58,732 nucleotides of DNA from an uncultured Bacteroides sp. Its GTDB lineage: Bacteria > Bacteroidota > Bacteroidia > Bacteroidales > Bacteroidaceae. The notes under the pieces are model-generated. The model was not told the DNA's origin. It ran no database searches and was given only the letters and a program-made list of their open reading frames with translations. Position 1 is the stretch's first letter; the number at the start of each line of letters is the position of its first letter. Made by a program: the position numbers and the translations under genes. Location of the stretch: the NCBI GenBank assembly GCA_900551445.1, contig URWA01000020.1, forward strand, positions 1-58,732. Direction: 5' to 3'. This document shows positions 43,798-49,214 of this stretch, in pieces.

Positions 43798-44472
43798 TTA
43801 GTTTTCTTTTCCTCCAAGTATGATGACGATTTCTCCTCTTGGCTCAGTTTCTGTGAAGTGGGCAATGACCTCCTGTAAAGTGCCGCGTACGCTTTCTTCA
43901 TGTATTTTGGAGATTTCACGGCATACGGATACCAGACGGTCTGCTCCGAAAATTTCTGCAAACTGCGTCAGGGTTTTTACCAGCCGATAGGGTGATTCGT
44001 AGAAAATCATTGTGCGTGTTTCTTCTTTCAGACCGTTCAGACGGGTCATTCTGCCTTTTTTTTGTGGAAGGAAACCTTCGAAACAAAAACGTTCGTCCGG
44101 CAGACCGGAAGAAACCAGTGCCGGTACAAAAGCGGTGGCTCCAGGGAGACATTGCACTTCTATGCCGTTTCTGACACATTCCCTCACTACCAGAAACCCG
44201 GGGTCGGATATGCCCGGAGTGCCTGCATCAGAAATCAGGGCCACAGTTTGCCCTCCTTTGATGCGGTTGACCACGCTTTCCACGGTCTGGTGCTCATTGA
44301 ACTTATGATGAGACTGCATGGCATTCTTGATTTCATAATGCTTCAGCAGGATACCCGATGTGCGTGTATCTTCAGCCAAAATCAAATCCGCTTCTTTCAG
44401 GATGCGGATGGCACGGAAAGTCATGTCCTCCATATTGCCTACCGGAGTAGGTACGACATATAGTTTACCCAT
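43798..44472 (-). CDS. rsmI: 16S rRNA (cytidine(1402)-2'-O)-methyltransferase
   Basis: A 224-aa RsmI methyltransferase that 2'-O-methylates C1402 in the decoding centre of 16S rRNA. Family motifs are LYVVPTPVGNMEDMT at the N-terminus, LAEDTRTSG, ALISDAGTPGISDPG and CLPGATAFVPAL. It is somewhat shorter than the E. coli protein (286 aa), as it lacks the C-terminal extension. A -7-like TACCTTTGC lies at 44496-44504 on the minus strand. It is divergent from tdk. Confidence 0.94.
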   Translation of the reverse strand: MGKLYVVPTPVGNMEDMTFRAIRILKEADLILAEDTRTSGILLKHYEIKNAMQSHHKFNEHQTVESVVNRIKGGQTVALISDAGTPGISDPGFLVVRECVRNGIEVQCLPGATAFVPALVSSGLPDERFCFEGFLPQKKGRMTRLNGLKEETRTMIFYESPYRLVKTLTQFAEIFGADRLVSVCREISKIHEESVRGTLQEVIAHFTETEPRGEIVIILGGKEN

Positions 44473-44627
44473 TTTCTTTTCTTATATGTGATAAAGCAAA
44501 GGTAAAAAGTTTTCGTCTTCACGCACCTGATTCATCAAACATTTAACAGAAGTTTTCTCTTTATATGTCCTTTTCGCCACTATTAATAAAAAAACGTCGA
44601 TTTTTCGGCAGTTTCAACCTATCGTTG

Positions 44628-44636
44628 TAATTTTGC
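44628..44636 (+). promoter_or_regulatory. -7 box of tdk
   Basis: TAATTTTGC, 24 nt before the tdk ATG. The -33 region has only TTTTC. Confidence 0.45.
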
Positions 44637-44660
44637 ACTTGTTTTATAGAATGAAGCTAT

Positions 44661-45257
44661 ATGGTAGTATTTTCAGAAGACCACCGGGAAGAAACTTGCC
44701 GGAGAGGAAGAATAGAAGTGATATGTGGTTCCATGTTTTCAGGGAAAACGGAAGAATTGATTCGGCGTTTGCGGCGGGCTACCTTTGCCCATCAACGGGT
44801 GGAAATATTCAAGCCGGCCATAGATACCCGTTATTCGGAGGAGGATGTGGTGTCGCATGATAATAATAGTATCAAATCGACTCCGATTGATTCTTCTGCA
44901 AGTATTCTTTTGTTTACTTCAGAGATTGATGTGGTGGGGATTGATGAGGCTCAGTTTTTTGACGACGGATTGCCGGAGGTGTGCAATGAACTGGCCAACC
45001 AGGGTATCCGGGTGATTGTTGCCGGATTGGACATGGACTTTAAGGGTATTCCTTTTGGACCGATGCCGGCATTGTGTGCCATTGCCGATGAGGTCACGAA
45101 AGTACATGCCATTTGTGTGAAATGTGGAAATCTGGCATACGTGTCGCATCGTACTGTATCGAATGAAAAACGGGTTTTGCTCGGTGAGAAAGAGGAGTAT
45201 GAGCCTTTGTGTCGCTGCTGTTATCAGAAAGCACTGAAACAGGAACAGAATAAATAG
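44661..45257 (+). CDS. tdk: Thymidine kinase
   Basis: A 198-aa type II thymidine kinase that phosphorylates thymidine to dTMP in the salvage pathway. The P-loop GSMFSGKTEEL is near residue 23, the Walker B-like DEAQFFDD follows at about 94, and the C-terminal zinc site is made by CVKC and the cysteine pair of CRCC. The N-terminal RGRIEVICG is typical of Bacteroides Tdk. An out-of-frame ATG lies 10 nt upstream; the ATG at 44661 is in frame. This enzyme is the known basis of FUdR sensitivity in Bacteroides. Confidence 0.95.
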   Translation: MVVFSEDHREETCRRGRIEVICGSMFSGKTEELIRRLRRATFAHQRVEIFKPAIDTRYSEEDVVSHDNNSIKSTPIDSSASILLFTSEIDVVGIDEAQFFDDGLPEVCNELANQGIRVIVAGLDMDFKGIPFGPMPALCAIADEVTKVHAICVKCGNLAYVSHRTVSNEKRVLLGEKEEYEPLCRCCYQKALKQEQNK

Positions 45258-45317
45258 TTGGGGAACAGGTAGATGCATAATGAAGTGAGAAAATATTGAA
45301 AAAATATAGGGCCAATA

Positions 45318-45350
45318 TTTGGTAGTTATGATAAAAACACCTACCTTTGC
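45318..45350 (+). promoter_or_regulatory. tRNA-Lys promoter
   Basis: TTTG (45318-45321), 20 nt, TACCTTTGC (45342-45350), followed by ACTCGCAATC and GGGAAAT. The sequence after the -7 box nearly repeats that of the tRNA-Met and tRNA-Pro promoters. Confidence 0.8.
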
Positions 45351-45387
45351 ACTCGCAATCGGGAAATAACCGATGCAAACAAGGATT

Positions 45388-45463
45388 GATTCGCTAGCTC
45401 AGCAGGTAGAGCACAACACTTTTAATGTTGGGGTCTTGGGTTCGAGCCCCAAGCGGATCACCA
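45388..45463 (+). tRNA. tRNA-Lys (TTT)
   Basis: A full cloverleaf with acceptor stem GATTCGC/GCGGATC, D stem GCTC/GAGC, anticodon stem CAACA/TGTTG around CTTTTAA (anticodon TTT), T arm TTGGG-TTCGAGC-CCCAA, discriminator A and an encoded CCA at 45461-45463. Confidence 0.96.
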
Positions 45464-45498
45464 AAAAAGAGAGGCACGTTGAGTGGCTCTCTTTTTTT
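45463..45498 (+). terminator. tRNA-Lys terminator
   Basis: AAAAAAGAGAG (45463-45473) pairs with CTCTCTTTTTT (45487-45497); the T run follows at once. The stem begins on the last base of the CCA end. Confidence 0.85.
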
Positions 45499-45676
45499 GT
45501 TTTAAAGGTTTCTGTAATTGGCTTTCTGGGGTGAAAGTGAAAAATAATAGTGCCGTTTTTCTGTGCGATTTAAAAATTTTGTATATTTGTCTTACTCTAA
45601 AAGAGAAAAGAAAATATTAGAAGCGTTTTGACATTATCCACAAGTTCAGGAAATCCCCAATTTCGTAACGATAACA

Positions 45677-45796
45677 ATGGATAATACAAAGACGCTCCAC
45701 GGACTATTTATATTTGCAATTCAGAACGAAAATGTATTTATAATAGGCGTGGGGCTTTATGTATTACTCGGTTATCAAGTATGGGGATACTTCTGA
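45677..45796 (+). CDS. Possible 39-aa hydrophobic peptide
   Basis: The frame encodes 39 residues whose second half (about 19-38, starting NVFIIGVGLYVLLGY) could span a membrane. It starts with ATG about 80 nt downstream of the promoter at 45560-45591 and has no clear ribosome-binding site. Its 3' half overlaps the long hairpin, so the base pairing may explain the reading frame rather than the reverse. It is either a small membrane peptide or a chance ORF in a structured RNA. Confidence 0.25.
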   Translation: MDNTKTLHGLFIFAIQNENVFIIGVGLYVLLGYQVWGYF

Positions 45797-45838
45797 ACAG
45801 GTAATGCTAAAGTTCCCCACGCTTCACCATTTATAATA
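45736..45838. repeat. Long hairpin flanked by a 10-bp direct repeat
   Basis: ATTTATAATA occurs at 45736-45745 and again at 45829-45838, flanking 83 nt that fold into a long imperfect hairpin (GCGTGGGG at 45747-45754 with CCCCACGC at 45815-45822). This layout can be read as a target-site duplication around a small inserted palindromic element, although the right-hand repeat lies 6 nt outside the stem. Confidence 0.35.
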
Positions 45839-45850
45839 ACGGCTTTTGGG

Positions 45851-46153
45851 GGAAATAAGCTAACAATTGGATTGTATATGAAAGCATTTCATGTTGTAGA
45901 TCGCGATTCCTTCCGTAATCAGATTATTCTCTTCTATTATTTCTTTTTGTTTTGTCTTGTCATGCATCTTTGATGCAAAATTTATGCCATTCTTCTTTTT
46001 TCGTATAGGCGGTAAGCACTGAACAGTGGTGGAATTCTTGGGGCGATAAAAGTCTTTTGTCGTGTAAGGGAAAAGATGTGCGCTGCTGAGGGTTCTGTTA
46101 TACTTTGATGAATTGAAAAAAAGTTTCAAAAGTTGTTATGTGGAGTGTGGACA
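45851..46153. other. Intergenic stretch without a recognisable gene
   Basis: I see no supported gene here. The only open frame of some length (minus strand, 45860-46129) has no signal, family resemblance or promoter. A small hairpin TGCAT-CTTTG-ATGCA lies at about 45963-45977. Confidence 0.4.
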
Positions 46154-46187
46154 TTTTGTCTTATTTGCTAAAACAAATGCGACAAAA
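46154..46187. promoter_or_regulatory. Dyad upstream of the sigma-factor promoter
   Basis: TTTTGTC-TT-ATTTG (46154-46167) is matched by CAAAT-GC-GACAAAA (46174-46187) around a 6-nt loop. It ends 6 nt upstream of the -33 box of the next promoter, a typical operator position. It has no T run on the plus side. Confidence 0.4.
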
Positions 46188-46193
46188 AGTCGT

Positions 46194-46221
46194 TTTGATA
46201 TCCTTTTGTGATGTAAATTTG
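46194..46221 (+). promoter_or_regulatory. Promoter of the ferritin remnant and sigma-factor gene
   Basis: TTTG (46194-46197), 16 nt, TAAATTTG (46214-46221). The spacer is short, but the -7 box is perfect. It lies 38 nt before the ATG of the ferritin remnant. Confidence 0.5.
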
Positions 46222-46259
46222 TCGTGTCGAGTTGTTAATTCAATTCAAAAAGAAAAATT

Positions 46260-46411
46260 ATGGATAAAAGAATAGAAGAAGTTGTCAATGAGCAGCTTAA
46301 TAATGAAATATGGTCCTTTGGGATTTACATGGCCTTTCAATTGTATTTTAGCGGACAAGGTATGCCGATGTTGTGTCGTGGTTAGGAATCATATATTATA
46401 TAAGAGAATAG
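46260..46411 (+). pseudogene. Frameshifted N-terminal remnant of a ferritin-like gene
   Basis: From the ATG at 46260 the frame reads VNEQLNNEIWSFGIYMAFQLYF, which matches helix A of bacterial ferritins (INEQ...EMWS..LYLS..FYF). It stops at 46385. Shifting frame near 46350 continues with YADVVSWLGIIYYIRE, which matches the next ferritin segment (GFAHWLKKQ..EE) before another stop. A complete ferritin has about 160 residues; only about 50 remain, and helices B-D with most iron ligands are absent. It still has a promoter. It may now act only as a leader for the sigma-factor gene 13 nt downstream. Confidence 0.6.
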
Positions 46412-46424
46412 GTCTTGGGCAGAT

Positions 46425-46916
46425 ATGGAAAGTTTTGATTTTGAGGAGGAGCTGATAGCCTTGGAAGGGAAATTGCGCAGTTATGCGTATTTGCTGTTTC
46501 CCCAAAGGGAGGATGCTGAAGATTTGATTCAGGAAACCTTGTTGAAAGCACTGGAGAATAGAGAAAGGTATAATGAAAATGTCAATTTTAAGGGTTGGTT
46601 ATATACTATTATGCATAATATTTTCATCAATATTTGCAAGTCGAAGAGATATTGTATGTTTTTGAGCTTGTCTGATGGTAATGTGAGTGCGGAAATGGCT
46701 CGGGCTATGGAATTTGCGGATGACGAATATAGCTTTAAGGAGGTATGTCAGGTGATTGATGAGTTGCCTGAGAATCTTCGGGTAGTCGTTTCGATGAGGT
46801 TGAAAGGATTCAAGTACTTGGAAATTGCCAATCGTACCGGCATCCCGATAGGGTTGGTGAAGAGCCGTATCTTTTATGGAAAGAAGAAGCTGAAAGAGAT
46901 GCTGGATGAGTCATAA
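46425..46916 (+). CDS. ECF-type RNA polymerase sigma factor
   Basis: A 163-aa sigma-70 family protein with a region 2 (about 13-80, including DAEDLIQETLLKAL and NFKGWLYTIMHNIFIN) and a region 4 helix-turn-helix (about 105-158, LRVVVSMRLKGFKYLEIANRTGIP). It should redirect RNA polymerase to a specific set of promoters. There is no anti-sigma gene next to it, unlike most Bacteroides ECF factors that control TonB receptors. It follows the ferritin remnant, so it may share its promoter. Its stop overlaps the terminator stem. Confidence 0.93.
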   Translation: MESFDFEEELIALEGKLRSYAYLLFPQREDAEDLIQETLLKALENRERYNENVNFKGWLYTIMHNIFINICKSKRYCMFLSLSDGNVSAEMARAMEFADDEYSFKEVCQVIDELPENLRVVVSMRLKGFKYLEIANRTGIPIGLVKSRIFYGKKKLKEMLDES

Positions 46917-46959
46917 AATAAAAGAGCGCATCGGGATAACCGATACGCTCTTTTATTTT
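46915..46959. terminator. Bidirectional terminator between sigma factor and rplS
   Basis: AAAATAAAAGAGCG (46915-46928) pairs with CGCTCTTTTATTTT (46946-46959) with a further ATCGG/CCGAT inner stem. T runs lie on both strands. Confidence 0.9.
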
Positions 46960-46984
46960 GTCTTGTTTCAGGGGATAGTCTGAA

Positions 46985-47338
46985 TTACGCGTTGGCACGC
47001 TTTTCCTGAATTCTGGCTTTCTTACCAGTGAGTGCGCGCAGATAGTACAATTTAGCACGACGAACTTTACCCACTTTGTTAACAGTGATGCTGTCGATAG
47101 CCGGAGATTCCAATGGGAAGATACGTTCTACACCCACTGTGCCTGACATCTTACGAACAGTGAAACGTTTCTTTTCACCGTGACCTGAAATTTTGATAAC
47201 AACACCGCGGTACAACTGTACACGTTCCTTGCTACCTTCAACGATACGGTATGCTACTGTGATAGTATCACCAGCTTTGAATGAAGGATGCTGTTTGCCA
47301 GTAGCAAATGCTTCTTCTGCAATTTTAATTAAATCCAT
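46985..47338 (-). CDS. rplS: 50S ribosomal protein L19
   Basis: A 117-aa ribosomal protein at the 30S-50S interface. It shows the family's KAGDTITVAYRIVEGSKERVQLYRGVVI and VRKMSGTVGVERIFPLESPAI, and ends with a basic tail. The frame is open to 47443, but a promoter (-7 at 47423-47431) lies in that extension, so the ATG at 47338 is the start. The resulting leader of about 75-80 nt is long enough for autogenous control. It is transcribed alone, not with rimM/trmD. Confidence 0.96.
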   Translation of the reverse strand: MDLIKIAEEAFATGKQHPSFKAGDTITVAYRIVEGSKERVQLYRGVVIKISGHGEKKRFTVRKMSGTVGVERIFPLESPAIDSITVNKVGKVRRAKLYYLRALTGKKARIQEKRANA

Positions 47339-47422
47339 CTTTTGTAATAAATTAAATTGTTTGATCGTTACAACGCAACATATCAAGTAACTCTTCTTTG
47401 ACAGCGATTGCGCGAAAGCGGG

Positions 47423-47455
47423 GCAAAGATAGCGCTTTTTCATGATGTGGCCAAA
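47423..47455 (-). promoter_or_regulatory. rplS promoter
   Basis: On the minus strand TTTG (47452-47455), 20 nt, TATCTTTGC (47423-47431). It is a strong promoter with the same TTTGC ending as the tRNA promoters. Confidence 0.75.
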
Positions 47456-47502
47456 TGTTTCTTGTGTAATTTATTAAAAAATGAGAACGCTTTCAGATAG
47501 CT

Positions 47503-47533
47503 TTTGTCTGTGTCTCTTTTTTCGTTACTTTTG
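47503..47533 (+). promoter_or_regulatory. Promoter of the 5'-nucleotidase / GH3 operon
   Basis: TTTG (47503-47506), exactly 19 nt, TACTTTTG (47526-47533), 23 nt before the ATG at 47557. Confidence 0.75.
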
Positions 47534-47556
47534 ACTTCAAATAAATCTTATTTTTT

Positions 47557-48339
47557 ATGAATTGTGTAAAGATGAAATTGGTAAAAGGTATGGCCGTCGG
47601 TTTTCTTGCCGGATGGTTGTTGGCCGGGTGTAGTTCAGGCTATTCGCTGGTGGGTGTTGAAGGTGGACGGATTGCCATAACTGATAAATATGACCGGAAT
47701 ACGGACCCTGAAGCATTGAGTATATTGAAGCCTTATCAGCAGAAAGTAGACAGCATCATGAAGCCGGTAATCGGCCATTCGGCGAGAGCCTTGAGTGCCT
47801 ATCGTCCGGAGTCGCCTTTATCAAACTGGATTGCGGATGTGCTTCGTCAGTCGGCTGTACGGGCGATTGGCAAGCCGGCTGATGTGGCTGTGATGAATAT
47901 GGGAGGAATCCGGAATGCGATGCCGGAAGGGGAGATTACCTATGGTACCATTTATGAGATTGCTCCTTTTGAGAATGCTTTGTGTGTATTGACGATGGAC
48001 GGTGCTACCTTGAAGGAACTTTTTGCGGAGATTGCGTCCGTGCATGGTGAAGGGCTTAGTGGGGCTGCTTTGCAGATTGACGAAGAAGGGAATCTGCTGG
48101 ATGCAAAAGTCAATGGGCGTCCGGTGGAAGAGAAGAAAGTCTACACGGTAGCTACCATCGATTATCTGGCTGAAGGCAACGACCGGATGATGGCTTTCCG
48201 GAAGGCTCAGTCGAAGACCTTCCCGAAGGATGCGTTGCTGCGGGGACTGTTGCTCGATGCGGTGAAACAGTGCGAGCAGAAAGGACAGTTTGTGTCTGCA
48301 CAGGTAGAAGGGAGAATAAAAGTGAGTGCGTCCAATTGA
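47557..48339 (+). CDS. 5'-nucleotidase C-terminal domain lipoprotein
   Basis: A 260-aa lipoprotein (lipobox LLAGC, Cys about 25) whose body is the substrate-binding 5'_nucleotid_C domain of UshA-like enzymes: SPLSNWIADVLRQSAV, VMNMGGIRNAMPEGEITYGTIYEIAPFEN and a C-terminal YTVATIDYLAEGND. It lacks the metallophosphatase domain, which is encoded by the next gene, 17 nt downstream. Together they make up a split 5'-nucleotidase that likely works on nucleotides or related phosphoesters in the periplasm. An alternative ATG is at 47572. Confidence 0.88.
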   Translation: MNCVKMKLVKGMAVGFLAGWLLAGCSSGYSLVGVEGGRIAITDKYDRNTDPEALSILKPYQQKVDSIMKPVIGHSARALSAYRPESPLSNWIADVLRQSAVRAIGKPADVAVMNMGGIRNAMPEGEITYGTIYEIAPFENALCVLTMDGATLKELFAEIASVHGEGLSGAALQIDEEGNLLDAKVNGRPVEEKKVYTVATIDYLAEGNDRMMAFRKAQSKTFPKDALLRGLLLDAVKQCEQKGQFVSAQVEGRIKVSASN

Positions 48340-48356
48340 ACTAGAAAACGAAAGAT

Positions 48357-49199
48357 ATGAAAAAAATATATTGTTTGTGCCTGATGTGCCTGTTGGCAGG
48401 CATGGTGGCAGCCCAGTCGGTAAAAGAATTGTATATATTCCATACAAACGACATGCACAGTCGTATAGAACCTTATGCTTCTTATTTCCCGGATTCGTTA
48501 TTGGCCGGAAAAGCTGGCATATTGCGTCGGGCTACTTTTGTGAAGGAACAGCGTCGGGAGCACAAGGACATGTTGCTCTTTGATTCGGGTGACTTTTCGC
48601 AGGGCAGCCCGTATTATAATCTGTTCAAAGGGGAAGTGGAAATCAAGATGATGAACGAGATGGGCTACGACGCCGGTACCATCGGAAACCATGAGTTTGA
48701 TTTCGGACTGGACAATATGGCCCGTCTGTTCAAGATGGCACAGTTCCCGATTGTGTGCGCCAATTATGACGTGACAGGGACGGTGCTGGAAGGTTTGGTG
48801 AAAGAATATACCATCTTGGAGCGGGATGGTATCCGTATCGGAGTGTTCGGGTTGAGTCCGGAACTCGACGGACTGGTGGCACATGCCAACTATGGCAATG
48901 TGAAGTTTGAAGACCCGGTGTCGGAAGGGCAGCGTGTGGCCGACTTGTTGAAGAATCAGGAACATTGTGACTTAGTGATTTGCCTGTCGCATCTGGGTTG
49001 GAAGGGAGAGCCTTATTCAGACGTGGAGCTGATTGAAAATACCCGCTATATTGATATTGTGTTGGGAGGGCATTCCCATTCCTTTTTTGAAGGTCCGGAA
49101 TTTTATAAGAACCTGGATGGAGTGGAAGTACCCTTGCAGCAGATGGGGAAAAGTGCAGCCTTTGTCGGAAAGATGAAGGTCAAGATGCAGAAAAACTAA
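48357..49199 (+). CDS. 5'-nucleotidase metallophosphatase subunit
   Basis: A 280-aa exported metallophosphoesterase. After a signal peptide (about 1-20) it has the dimetal motifs in order: HTNDMHSR (about 24-31), DSGDFSQG (about 74), GNHEFD (about 112), and a C-terminal GGHSHS (about 240). These are the N-terminal half of UshA-like 5'-nucleotidases; the C-terminal half is the preceding gene. The gap to that gene is 17 nt and to the next gene 15 nt, so all three are one operon. Confidence 0.9.
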   Translation: MKKIYCLCLMCLLAGMVAAQSVKELYIFHTNDMHSRIEPYASYFPDSLLAGKAGILRRATFVKEQRREHKDMLLFDSGDFSQGSPYYNLFKGEVEIKMMNEMGYDAGTIGNHEFDFGLDNMARLFKMAQFPIVCANYDVTGTVLEGLVKEYTILERDGIRIGVFGLSPELDGLVAHANYGNVKFEDPVSEGQRVADLLKNQEHCDLVICLSHLGWKGEPYSDVELIENTRYIDIVLGGHSHSFFEGPEFYKNLDGVEVPLQQMGKSAAFVGKMKVKMQKN

Positions 49200-49214
49200 A
49201 AAAAGGAGAGTAGA

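Larger units (their letters stand above)
45560..45850 (+). ncRNA. Candidate structured RNA, promoter to hairpin
   Basis: A plausible promoter, TCTG (45560-45563), 19 nt, TATATTTGT (45583-45591), is followed by about 150 nt without a convincing gene and then a long hairpin at 45746-45822. That hairpin pairs GCGTGGGG-CTTTA...ATTAC with GTAAT...TAAAG-TTCCCCACGC, and has an inner perfect stem AAGTAT-GGGG-ATACTT. A second -7-like TATATTTGC sits at 45709-45717. The upstream segment GCTCCAC (45693-45699) could pair with GTGGGGC (45751 region) instead, giving a competing fold. A 39-codon ORF (45677-45796) overlaps. The class is not known to me. Confidence 0.4.

Noticed and set aside
45560..45850. Definite 6S RNA or other named RNA class
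   Set aside because: The region has a promoter and a long hairpin, but I cannot recognise a central bubble or a known consensus with confidence.
45860..46129. 89-aa open frame on the minus strand
   Set aside because: No family resemblance, no promoter and a biased A/T-rich composition; treated as chance.
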